From assembly GCA_937925455.1 (NCBI GenBank), contig CALEWF010000210.1:1-5837 (forward strand): 5,837 nt of DNA. Reading direction: 5' to 3'. Within the stretch, counting starts at the first letter, position 1. The number at the start of each line of letters is the position of its first letter. A program made the position numbers and the translations under genes. This document shows, piece after piece, positions 1 to 5,618 of the stretch. The stretch is from an uncultured Flavobacteriales bacterium. GTDB taxonomy: Bacteria > Bacteroidota > Bacteroidia > CAIKAF01. The notes beneath the pieces are model-generated. The model saw only the letters and a program-made list of their open reading frames with translations. It did no database searches and had not been told where the DNA came from.

Positions 1-3
1 TAA

Positions 4-33
4 CTGGTTTCCTATTGCATAATTTAGCTTTAA
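4..33 (+). repeat. Solo copy of the MITE-like element end
   Basis: This stretch matches 25 of 30 bases of the reverse complement of 5195-5224, the left end of the MITE-like element on the other flank. It is therefore in the same orientation as that element's right end (5517-5542). The shared core is CTATTGCATAATTT. If it is a true right end, its partner lies to the left of the window. It could also be a decayed solo end. The copy is more diverged than the pair at 5195-5542, which suggests it is older. Confidence 0.6.
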
Positions 34-50
34 TCATACAATTTTAGAGG

Positions 51-101
51 GGGGCGGCTACGAGTTTCTCCGCCTCGTAGAGCGGATACACCCGCTGCCC
101 C
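51..101. repeat. GC-rich repeat module with possible three-way junction fold
   Basis: An outer helix pairs GGGGC (51-55) with GCCCC (97-101). Inside it are two adjacent hairpins: CTACGAG (58-64) with CTCGTAG (74-80), loop 65-73, and AGCGG (81-85) with CCGCT (92-96), loop 86-91. Only two bases (56-57) in the junction are unpaired. The phrase CTCGTAGAGCGGA recurs with changes at 335-349 (CTTCGTAGGGGCGGA), so it belongs to a repeated vocabulary in this flank. The fold was deduced by eye. Whether it acts as RNA or is only repeat DNA cannot be told from here. Confidence 0.45.
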
Positions 102-112
102 GATTTTATTAC

Positions 113-148
113 CGTCATTGCGACCCGCCTTTGGCGGGGAAGTAATCT
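113..148. repeat. CGTCATTGCGA-type palindromic intergenic repeat
   Basis: The module opens with CGTCATTGCGA (113-123), has a perfect hairpin CCCGCC (124-129) / GGCGGG (133-138) with a TTT loop, and closes with GAAGTAATCT (139-148). ATTGC (118-122) can pair with GTAAT, one pair being G-T. From memory, palindromes of the form GTCATTGCGA...GAAGCAATC occur in intergenic regions of many unrelated bacteria, and this looks like one with a slightly altered right arm. Its function is unknown. Confidence 0.55.
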
Positions 149-185
149 GTATGCTACAACGCATCATCAGCCCACTAATTACTAC

Positions 186-210
186 CAAAACGCATAGTCA
201 ATGCGTTTTG
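186..210. repeat. Perfect 10-bp hairpin
   Basis: CAAAACGCAT (186-195) is the exact reverse complement of ATGCGTTTTG (201-210), with a 5-base loop AGTCA (196-200). The A and T runs lie inside the stem, so it is not a classic intrinsic terminator. It could still end minus-strand transcripts coming from folC, whose stop codon is about 350 bp away, but the distance makes this weak. It may be one more repeat module of this flank. Confidence 0.4.
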
Positions 211-232
211 CAACGTACACACCCTCTACCCC

Positions 233-270
233 AATTATCAATTATGAATTATCAATTACGAATTATGAAT
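233..270. repeat. AATTAYS heptamer tandem repeat, left copy
   Basis: Five consecutive 7-bp units (AATTATC, AATTATG, AATTATC, AATTACG, AATTATG) are followed by a partial AAT. The units vary only at the last two bases. A shorter array of the same heptamer lies at the corresponding place in the right flank (5541-5561). No open reading frame of coding character runs through it. Confidence 0.75.
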
Positions 271-285
271 ACTATACAATTAATA

Positions 286-333
286 CATCTTCAAATCAAC
301 ACATCTTCAAATTGATTCATTTCCAAATTAACC
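286..333. repeat. 16-bp CATCTTCAAAT tandem repeat, left copy
   Basis: Three units of exactly 16 bp (286-301, 302-317, 318-333) share the pattern CATCTTCAAAT plus five variable bases; the third has decayed to CATTTCCAAAT. The same unit is tandemly repeated at 5571-5618. There are no unique spacers, so this is not a CRISPR array. Confidence 0.75.
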
Positions 334-349
334 GCTTCGTAGGGGCGGA

Positions 350-498
350 CTGCCGGGGATGGCAGTGGAAAGCCCGCAGGGGCGAAGCCCACAGGGCACG
401 GGGTAGCGGGGCTGAGGGCACGAAGACACCGCTACCCCGATGCCCTGTGTGGCTGAGCCCCGAGGACTTGTAACGGACAGCCCCATGGGCAGCCTGAT
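350..498. repeat. Structured GC-rich repeat module, copy A
   Basis: This 149-bp block matches 5614-5762 at 140 of 149 positions. Bases 350-482 match 128 of 133, and four of the remaining differences fall at 483-488. It folds into one long hairpin: GGGGC (379-383), AGCC (386-389), CACAGGGCA (390-398) and CGGGGTAGCGG (399-409) pair with CCGCTACCCCG (429-439), TGCCCTGTG (441-449), GGCT (451-454) and GCCCC (457-461). There are single bulges at A440 and T450 and a symmetric GA/GA internal loop (384-385 with 455-456). The hairpin is flanked by conserved GCAGTGGAAAGC on the left and GGACTTGTAACGGACAGCC on the right. It is far more GC-rich than its surroundings and has no believable coding frame. It lies about 60 bp past the folC stop codon. 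Confidence 0.85.
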
Positions 499-556
499 AA
501 TAAAAAATTCTACAAAGAAATGCTTAGGTTAAGATTTATATCAGAAAAAAGCATTT

Positions 557-1858
557 TTATATCACCTCTGCTACTACAAACGTACTTCCGCCTATCAAAA
601 TTAAATCATTCGGTGAGGCTTCCTGCTTGGCTTGATTAAGGGCTTCAAGGGGTGTGGCGTAGGTTTTTCCTTGCAATCCAAATTCGGCTGCTTTTTCAGC
701 CAGTAGGTTTTCGTCCATCGCTCGGGGAATAGAGGCTTTAGTAAAATAATATATGGCTTGTTGGGGGAGCATTTCCAATATTCCGTCGATGTCTTTATCG
801 TTTACAAACCCAATTACCCAACGCAGGGTGTTGTATTCATACTGTTGCAGTTGTTCTAATACTTGAGCCAGACCGGGTTTATTGTGACCGGTATCGGCAA
901 TTATGATTGGATTTTCTGATAGTATTTGCCAGCGGCCCTGCAAGCCGGTATTTTGTTGTACGTTTTTTAGTCCGTTAAACACCGTTTTTCGGTCTATCGT
1001 AAGTATATTATGTTCATCTAATTCGTCCACAGTTGTAAGTACCCCTGCTACATTTTTTATCTGATATTTTCCCAGCAAATCAGTTGTAATTTCAATAATT
1101 TCATCCGTTACCCAATGCAAGTATTTAATGTATAAATAGGGCTTGTTATTTTCTTTGAACCAATGGTATTCTTGTACTTCGTACACATCATCGGCAAATA
1201 GGCAAGGGGCATCTTCGCGGTGGGCTTTTTGCATAAATACTTCCTGCACTTCTTCTTGCCGCTCACTGATTACAACCGGTACTTTGTGTTTTATAATTCC
1301 GGCTTTCTCTGCTGCAATTTTGGGCAAGCTATCTCCCAGAAATTGCATATGGTCCCAACCGATGTTGGTAATGATGCATAGCTCCGGTTCAATCACGTTG
1401 GTAGAATCCAACCTTCCGCCCATACCCGTTTCAATAACTGCCATATCTACCTGCTGTTCGGCAAAATAGGCAAATGCCATAGCTACAGTAATTTCAAAAA
1501 ACGAAGGTTTGATGATTTCAAAAAAATCTTTGTTTTGGGTTACAAACTCAGCCACAAATTCTTCCGAAACCATTTTTCCATTGATGCGAATGCGTTCTCT
1601 AAAGTCTTTCAGGTGTGGCGAAGTATATAGTCCGGTATTGAGGCCGTGCTCCTGTAAAATAGATGCCAGCATGTGTGATGTAGAGCCTTTGCCATTCGTA
1701 CCGGCAATGTGTATGCTTTTGAATTTTTTATGCGGATTGCCTAAGTGAGCACATAACTTGAGCGTATTCGTTAAATCTTTTTTATATGCCGAAGCCCCAT
1801 CTCTTTGAAACATGGGCAAGGCACTGTATAAATATTCTACGGCTTCAGTATAATTCAT
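557..1858 (-). CDS. folC: Bifunctional folylpolyglutamate synthase / dihydrofolate synthase
   Basis: This cytosolic Mur-ligase-family enzyme adds glutamates to folates and, in bifunctional members, joins glutamate to dihydropteroate. The 433-residue product has the ATP-binding loop GTNGKGS (53-59), TSPHL (79-83), ETGMGGRLDSTN (143-154), ITNIGWDH (163-170), EKAGIIK (184-190, K185 at the place of the carbamylated lysine), GRW (308-310) and DTGHN (322-326, usually DGAHN). Length is close to E. coli FolC (422). I chose the ATG at 1856-1858 because MNYTEAVEYLYS is the usual FolC beginning. An in-frame ATG at 1963 would add 35 residues without family character and overlap tonB. No Shine-Dalgarno sequence is visible. 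It begins 37 bp after tonB and is probably the last gene of the operon. Whether it has both activities cannot be decided by eye. Confidence 0.95.
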   Translation of the reverse strand: MNYTEAVEYLYSALPMFQRDGASAYKKDLTNTLKLCAHLGNPHKKFKSIHIAGTNGKGSTSHMLASILQEHGLNTGLYTSPHLKDFRERIRINGKMVSEEFVAEFVTQNKDFFEIIKPSFFEITVAMAFAYFAEQQVDMAVIETGMGGRLDSTNVIEPELCIITNIGWDHMQFLGDSLPKIAAEKAGIIKHKVPVVISERQEEVQEVFMQKAHREDAPCLFADDVYEVQEYHWFKENNKPYLYIKYLHWVTDEIIEITTDLLGKYQIKNVAGVLTTVDELDEHNILTIDRKTVFNGLKNVQQNTGLQGRWQILSENPIIIADTGHNKPGLAQVLEQLQQYEYNTLRWVIGFVNDKDIDGILEMLPQQAIYYFTKASIPRAMDENLLAEKAAEFGLQGKTYATPLEALNQAKQEASPNDLILIGGSTFVVAEVI

Positions 1859-1895
1859 GATTGAATTTTGAAGCAAAGTAGAAAAAAGTACGGAA

Positions 1896-2654
1896 TTAGT
1901 TTCGCTGCAGGTTGTATCGAATGTAGCCGGTGCGAAGTTCGTTGGCTTTGGGTTCAGGTGCAAATTTGGTTTTTAGTGCAGCTTCTCTTGCCTTGCGATA
2001 AGATTCATCACTTAAATTACCCACTGTACCTTTATTTCCATATTCTTTTACTTCTACTACATTACCTTCTTTATCTACTTTCACTTTTACTACAATCACG
2101 CCTTCGTCCTGATTTTTAATATCTGGTACTACCAGTTTTAACGCGTCGCCATTTCCCAAAGAACCACCACCGGTACATCCTTTGCAAGGTGCTGAACCGG
2201 AACTGCCATCCGTTCCGTTTGGGTCGCCTTGATTGCCTTTTCCTCCTTTATTACCCTGGCTGCTGGAAGCATTGTTAGCAGCCTGATTCCATAAATCATC
2301 CGATTCGGAATTTTTATTTTGATTGGATTGAGAATTTTTGTTTGATTGTGTGGTATGGGTGGTTGTTACCTTATTGGTTTTGGTTTCTGTTACCACATCT
2401 TCTTCTTCGATGTCGTTGGTTAATGTTTCTTCAGAAGAAGTTGCAGTATTTGTCGATGAAGACGCGTTGTGTTGCGGATTATTTTCACCCCACCCGGTTT
2501 CTGTGGTTCCTAAATCAATATCCACTCCACCGGCAGGCACTTCAATGGTTTGCGAATACCGTAATTTTAAAAGCAGTAAAAGCAATAGCAGCAATAGAAT
2601 GTAAACTGCGGTGCCAATATAACCGTATATTTTTTCATTATTTGCAGCTACCAT
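1896..2654 (-). CDS. tonB: TonB-family energy transducer
   Basis: The 252-residue product should sit in the inner membrane, cross the periplasm and pass energy from ExbB/ExbD to outer-membrane TonB-dependent receptors. It has a short cytosolic start, one membrane segment (about 9-29) with a run of ten leucines, a long disordered linker (about 30-165), and a TonB C-terminal domain (about 170-252). The domain shows VVKVKVDKEGNVVEV, a KAREAALKTKFAPEP helix and a closing TGYIRYNL strand. The linker is rich in Asn, Ser, Thr and Gly instead of the Pro/Glu/Lys repeats of enterobacterial TonB; its GNQGDPNGTDG stretch resembles linkers I know from Bacteroidota TonB proteins. Odd points are a CKGC pair (C157, C160) in the glycine-rich end of the linker and no histidine in the membrane segment. 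Its place right after exbB-exbD supports the call; a TolA-like role is the main alternative. Confidence 0.88.
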   Translation of the reverse strand: MVAANNEKIYGYIGTAVYILLLLLLLLLLKLRYSQTIEVPAGGVDIDLGTTETGWGENNPQHNASSSTNTATSSEETLTNDIEEEDVVTETKTNKVTTTHTTQSNKNSQSNQNKNSESDDLWNQAANNASSSQGNKGGKGNQGDPNGTDGSSGSAPCKGCTGGGSLGNGDALKLVVPDIKNQDEGVIVVKVKVDKEGNVVEVKEYGNKGTVGNLSDESYRKAREAALKTKFAPEPKANELRTGYIRYNLQRN

Positions 2655-2666
2655 ATTTTAATTGAT

Positions 2667-2686
2667 TATGTATGTATGTATGTATG
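2667..2686. repeat. (TATG)5 microsatellite in the tonB leader
   Basis: Five perfect copies of TATG (read as CATA on the coding strand) lie in the 67-bp gap between exbD and tonB, ending 12 bases before the tonB start codon. It is the only perfect tetranucleotide run I noticed in the window. A change in copy number would alter the tonB leader but not its reading frame. Confidence 0.85.
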
Positions 2687-2721
2687 ATTATCCCTAACGG
2701 GAATAAACATTCAATGGTATG

Positions 2722-3120
2722 TTATTTTTTGGTTTGAATTGAAATTTTATACCCGTTTTGTACAGATACGATATCTACCAGCTCCACAAAATAACTATGA
2801 GGTACGGTTTCGTCCATAGCAATTTCTACGCGGTTTTTGCCATCGGCTGGTCCCAATTTTTGTTGAAGCATGGGAGCAATTTGCTCTTTCGTAACTACTT
2901 TATTATCCACCCGATATACCAGATTTTTATCAATAGAAACCACCACTTTGGATGAAGATACCTTAGTGCTGGTACTTTTTGGAAGATTCATGTCTATTAC
3001 ATTATTCTGTTTTACCAGCGTACTAAGTATCATGAAGAAGATTAACAACAGAAACACCAAATCCGTCATGGATGAGGTGTTAAATTCTGTACTTATTTTA
3101 TTTCTGCCTCGAATATTCAT
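2722..3120 (-). CDS. exbD: ExbD/TolR biopolymer transport protein
   Basis: This 132-residue protein is the ExbD-type partner in the proton-driven motor. It has a short cytosolic N-terminus (MNIRGRNKIS), a single membrane helix (about 19-37) and a periplasmic domain. The essential aspartate at the start of the helix is present as D20 in SMTDLVFLLLIFFM, equivalent to D25 of E. coli ExbD. The NLPKS motif (45-49) just after the helix is also typical. Length is normal for the family. It starts 6 bp after the exbB stop codon, so the two are almost certainly co-transcribed and perhaps translationally coupled. TolR is the close alternative, but the tonB-like gene directly downstream and the lack of tolB or pal favour ExbD. 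Confidence 0.93.
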   Translation of the reverse strand: MNIRGRNKISTEFNTSSMTDLVFLLLIFFMILSTLVKQNNVIDMNLPKSTSTKVSSSKVVVSIDKNLVYRVDNKVVTKEQIAPMLQQKLGPADGKNRVEIAMDETVPHSYFVELVDIVSVQNGYKISIQTKK

Positions 3121-3126
3121 AACGGT

Positions 3127-3834
3127 TTATTTACCGGGTTCATTCAATAGGTCTAAGAACTCAATACTCCTTGCTTCCATTTTGTAAACTACTTTTTCTA
3201 CGTTTGAAACCAATATATTATACCCCACATAAGCGATAATCCCTACAATCAAACCGCCTACTGTGGTTACCATGGCTTCGTAAATTCCCCCCGCTAATGA
3301 TTGTATAACTACTCCTTCGCCAGAATTGGCCATGACAAACAAGGCCTTAATCATTCCAATTACTGTTCCTAAAAAACCTAACATAGGAGCTGCACCAGAA
3401 ATGGTAGCCAGTAAAGCCAAAGATTTTTCCAATTTATACACTTCCAGTTTGGCTACATTTTCTATCGAAGCGCTGATGTCATCCAGCGGTCGTCCAATGC
3501 GTGATACACCTTTTTCTATCATCCGTGAAATGGGTGTTTGGGTAGTTTTACAAAGCGAAATGGCAGCATCTATTTTTCCATTCAAAATAAAATCACGAAT
3601 GTTGTTCATGAAATTTACATCTTCTTTTCCTGCTTTGCGGATGGTAAAATAACGTTCAATAAAAATGTAAATAGCCAGAATGGACATCAATAATAAGGGA
3701 ATCATAATCCACCCACCTTTCAAAGCAAGGTCAATTACCTGAATTGATTTTTCGGTAACTTCTTCGGGTTGAGCAGTAGGCTGTATTGAAGCCATTTCAT
3801 CTGTTCCCATGGTTATTTGCATGAAAAAACTCAT
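3127..3834 (-). CDS. exbB: MotA/TolQ/ExbB proton channel family protein
   Basis: This 235-residue inner-membrane protein forms the stator ring around the ExbD helices. Three membrane segments are visible at about 41-61, 139-163 and 183-209, with a cytosolic loop (62-138) between the first two. Family signatures are IERYFTIRKA (59-68), APMLGFLGTVIGM (149-161) and EAMVTTVGGLIVGIIAYVGYN (186-206). T157 and T191 sit where E. coli ExbB has the channel threonines T148 and T181. The N-terminal 30 residues are polar and poorly typical; M5, M9 or M14 could be the true start instead of the ATG at 3832-3834. The gene follows the dehydrogenase by 43 bp with no terminator or promoter box between them. Confidence 0.94.
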   Translation of the reverse strand: MSFFMQITMGTDEMASIQPTAQPEEVTEKSIQVIDLALKGGWIMIPLLLMSILAIYIFIERYFTIRKAGKEDVNFMNNIRDFILNGKIDAAISLCKTTQTPISRMIEKGVSRIGRPLDDISASIENVAKLEVYKLEKSLALLATISGAAPMLGFLGTVIGMIKALFVMANSGEGVVIQSLAGGIYEAMVTTVGGLIVGIIAYVGYNILVSNVEKVVYKMEARSIEFLDLLNEPGK

Positions 3835-3877
3835 AATGCTTGAATTTTTGTTGTTATATTTTTAAATTATTAAACGA

Positions 3878-5104
3878 TTATATCAATTGATTTAGTGCAA
3901 TTTCAAATCCTGTTTGTGCAATGCGTGTCTTATTTTTATTTCGGGTATAAATTTCGCGTAGAGCAGATTCAATAGTTGCCGAGGTGTCTGAAAAAATATC
4001 TTCATCACTCATGCTAATGTTGCTTTGCATCAGGTAAGCAAACACCCGGGCCATTCCACAGTTAGCAATAAAATCCGGTATTAAGGCTATGTGTTCATCC
4101 ACGTAGGCAGCAATGGGACCAAAGAAAATTTCCGGGTCTGCAAAAGGTACATTTGCCCCACAAGAAACAACTTCCAAACCATTGTGAATAAGTTGTTCTA
4201 TTTGATGTTTTTGAACTAAACGTGACGCCGCACAAGGTGCAAAAATTTCAGCAGGCACTTTCCAAATTTGCTCATTGATTTCGTCAAACGGAATTAATTT
4301 ATCAGCTTTTAATGTATTGCCTTTCTTATTTAGATACAAGGTCCTGATTTCATCAAAAGTAAATCCGTCTTGGTCAATTAACCCACCGTTTCGGTCAATA
4401 ATTCCTACAATTTTTACGCCCTGTTGTGCTAAGTAATACGCTGCAGCAGCCCCCACGTTTCCCCATCCTTGAATAATGGCTCGTTTGCCGTGTATGTCTC
4501 CTCCATACAATTTGTAAAAATGATGTACCGCTTCCGAAACGCCATACCCGGTAATAAGGTCAGCCACTACATATTTTCTTAGCGGGTTAGGTGTGTAACG
4601 AACATCCTCTACCACTTTGGAAACACCAAAACGAAGCTGACCGATTTTATGAATCTTTTCATTTTCCCGAGCATTGAAGTGACCGTTTACTACACCTTCC
4701 TGCGGATGCCACAATCCCAGGTCTTCGGTAATGGGAATTACTTCATGAATTTCATCTACATTTAAATCGCCACCGGTTCCGTAATAGTTTTTTAATAAGG
4801 GAAATACGGCTTTGTACCAGCGTTTTAATACTTCATGTTTTCGTGGGTCAGCCGGGTCAAAATTGATCCCTGATTTGGCTCCGCCAATGGGAGGACCTGA
4901 TACGGTGAATTTTACTTCCATGGTTTTGGCTAACGCCAGCACTTCTTTTTTATCTAAGCCTACCCGCATGCGGGTTCCGCCTCCTGCTGCTCCTCCCCGT
5001 AATGAATTGATAACAACCCAGCCCTCGGCTTCCGATTCACTGTCTTTCCATTCAAATACAATTTCAGGTTCTTTGGTTTCGAACTTTTTAAGCAGGTCTA
5101 CCAT
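3878..5104 (-). CDS. Glu/Leu/Phe/Val dehydrogenase family protein
   Basis: This cytosolic enzyme should oxidatively deaminate an amino acid to its 2-oxo acid, or run the reverse, using NAD(P). The 408-residue chain has the substrate and catalytic segment K65...GGAKSGI (catalytic lysine K77), the conserved aspartate D113 in GTGGDLN, an ITGYGV helix start (184-189), the dinucleotide fold GWGNVG (213-218), D237 at the end of the second strand (suggesting NAD over NADP), and CGANVPF (315-321). In RGGAAGGGTRMR (36-47) the residue before the GG pair that precedes T44 is G41. Glutamate dehydrogenases have lysine there (KGG), while leucine dehydrogenases have LGGTRM. The substrate is therefore uncertain, and glutamate is not the obvious choice. 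Length lies between leucine (about 365) and glutamate (about 420-450) dehydrogenases. It is the first gene of the presumed operon. Confidence 0.92.
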   Translation of the reverse strand: MVDLLKKFETKEPEIVFEWKDSESEAEGWVVINSLRGGAAGGGTRMRVGLDKKEVLALAKTMEVKFTVSGPPIGGAKSGINFDPADPRKHEVLKRWYKAVFPLLKNYYGTGGDLNVDEIHEVIPITEDLGLWHPQEGVVNGHFNARENEKIHKIGQLRFGVSKVVEDVRYTPNPLRKYVVADLITGYGVSEAVHHFYKLYGGDIHGKRAIIQGWGNVGAAAAYYLAQQGVKIVGIIDRNGGLIDQDGFTFDEIRTLYLNKKGNTLKADKLIPFDEINEQIWKVPAEIFAPCAASRLVQKHQIEQLIHNGLEVVSCGANVPFADPEIFFGPIAAYVDEHIALIPDFIANCGMARVFAYLMQSNISMSDEDIFSDTSATIESALREIYTRNKNKTRIAQTGFEIALNQLI

Positions 5105-5119
5105 AACGCAATTTTATGT

Positions 5120-5127
5120 CAAAGGTA
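5120..5127 (-). promoter_or_regulatory. Bacteroidota-type -7 promoter box for the operon
   Basis: On the minus strand this reads TACCTTTG, an exact match to the Bacteroidota -7 consensus TAnnTTTG. It ends 15 bases before the dehydrogenase start codon, implying a very short leader of about 10 bases. No TTG -33 element lies at the expected 19-21 base spacing; that region is an A-run (5145-5153 on this strand). I found no other match to the box in the upstream flank. Confidence 0.45.
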
Positions 5128-5194
5128 GAAAGACTGTTGGTGGGATTTTTTTTATTTGAACTGAAGTTATTCAATGAGAAATTAACAAAAAGTG

Positions 5195-5542
5195 TTTAAC
5201 CCAAATTATGCAATAGAAAACCGGATATAATGCAAATTCATTTTCATTTCTGTATTAAAGCCGATTATATGAAGTAACCACCTGGGTTCAAACAGCTATT
5301 TTACTTCAATTGCATTAAACTGAGTTGAAGACGTTTTTAAATTGGTTTATTTATCTGTGTTCTCTGTGGTGAAAATTTAACCACAAAGAACACAGAGATA
5401 CACGGAGAACACAAAGAAAATGAAAGTGAAAACACACAGTATTCCTTTGTGTTCTCTGTGGTTATTTATGTAACAGTGGCTACGTAGGATTTTGTTTTTC
5501 TGGATGCCTACGGAAATTTTCTAATGCATAATTTGGGTTAAA
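5195..5542. mobile_element. MITE-like element with 26-bp terminal inverted repeats
   Basis: The left end (5195-5220) and right end (5517-5542) are inverted repeats matching at 25 of 26 bases (single difference at 5213/5524). Each end begins TTTAACCCAAATTATGCA when read inward. TTAA stands at both tips and could be a target duplication or part of the repeat. The 348-bp interior has no gene for a transposase, so it would need one in trans. Inside are a 7-bp inverted pair (5271-5277 / 5301-5307), the double hairpin at 5355-5460 and a CGTAGG/CCTACG pair (5483-5488 / 5507-5512). A related solo end is at 4-33. I cannot assign an IS family. It starts about 90 bp upstream of the dehydrogenase gene. 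Confidence 0.7.
5355..5460. repeat. Double hairpin of the TTTGTGTTCTCTGTGG type
   Basis: Two imperfect stems stand side by side. CTGTGTTCTCTGTGGT (5355-5370) pairs with 5380-5395 at 15 of 16 positions around a 9-base loop. CACGGAGAACACAAAG (5401-5416) pairs with 5445-5460 at 15 of 16 positions around a 28-base loop. All four arms are versions of one sequence, so the unit is an inverted duplication of an inverted repeat. From memory, phrases such as AACCACAGAGAACACAGAG are frequent in intergenic DNA of many environmental bacteria, with no settled function. Confidence 0.65.
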
Positions 5543-5561
5543 TTACGAATTATCCATTACG
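5541..5561. repeat. AATTAYS heptamer tandem repeat, right copy
   Basis: Three 7-bp units (AATTACG, AATTATC, CATTACG) follow directly on the right end of the MITE-like element, overlapping its last two bases. They match the heptamer array at 233-270 and hold the same place in the order of modules. Confidence 0.6.
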
Positions 5562-5570
5562 AAATTATTA

Positions 5571-5618
5571 CAACTTTAAATCAACTCATCTTCAAATCTG
5601 CTCATCTTCAAATCTGCT
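5571..5618. repeat. 16-bp CATCTTCAAAT tandem repeat, right copy
   Basis: Two identical 16-bp units, CATCTTCAAATCTGCT (5587-5602 and 5603-5618), follow a degenerate one (5571-5586). They match the left-flank units in 11 leading bases but have a different variable tail. The last unit runs straight into the GC-rich module, its CTGCT overlapping that module's first bases. Confidence 0.7.

Noticed and set aside
286..333. Possible CRISPR array
   Set aside because: The units repeat every 16 bp without unique spacers, and no cas gene is present.
118..473. Two overlapping plus-strand open frames of 65 and 90 codons
   Set aside because: They run through heptamer repeats, 16-bp repeats and the GC-rich hairpin; their composition reflects those repeats and not a protein.
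350..498. folC transcription terminator
   Set aside because: The hairpin is strong, but neither side has the following T-run of an intrinsic terminator, and an identical module stands upstream of the operon where no gene ends within view.
535..564. Direct repeat TTTATATCA (535-543 and 556-564), spaced 21 bp, at the end of folC
   Set aside because: It is short and AT-rich, one copy overlaps the folC stop codon, and chance is a sufficient explanation.
1143..1748. Open frames antisense to folC (and similar ones opposite tonB, exbB, exbD and the dehydrogenase)
   Set aside because: They are shadows of well-recognised genes and show no domain or start signal of their own.
1859..1963. Longer folC start giving 35 additional residues
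   Set aside because: The extension overlaps the end of tonB in another frame, has no family-like sequence, and the ATG at 1856-1858 gives the standard FolC N-terminus.
2687..2704. Small hairpin TCCC/GGGA in the exbD-tonB gap
   Set aside because: The stem is only about four good pairs and no T-run follows, so neither a terminator nor an attenuator can be supported.
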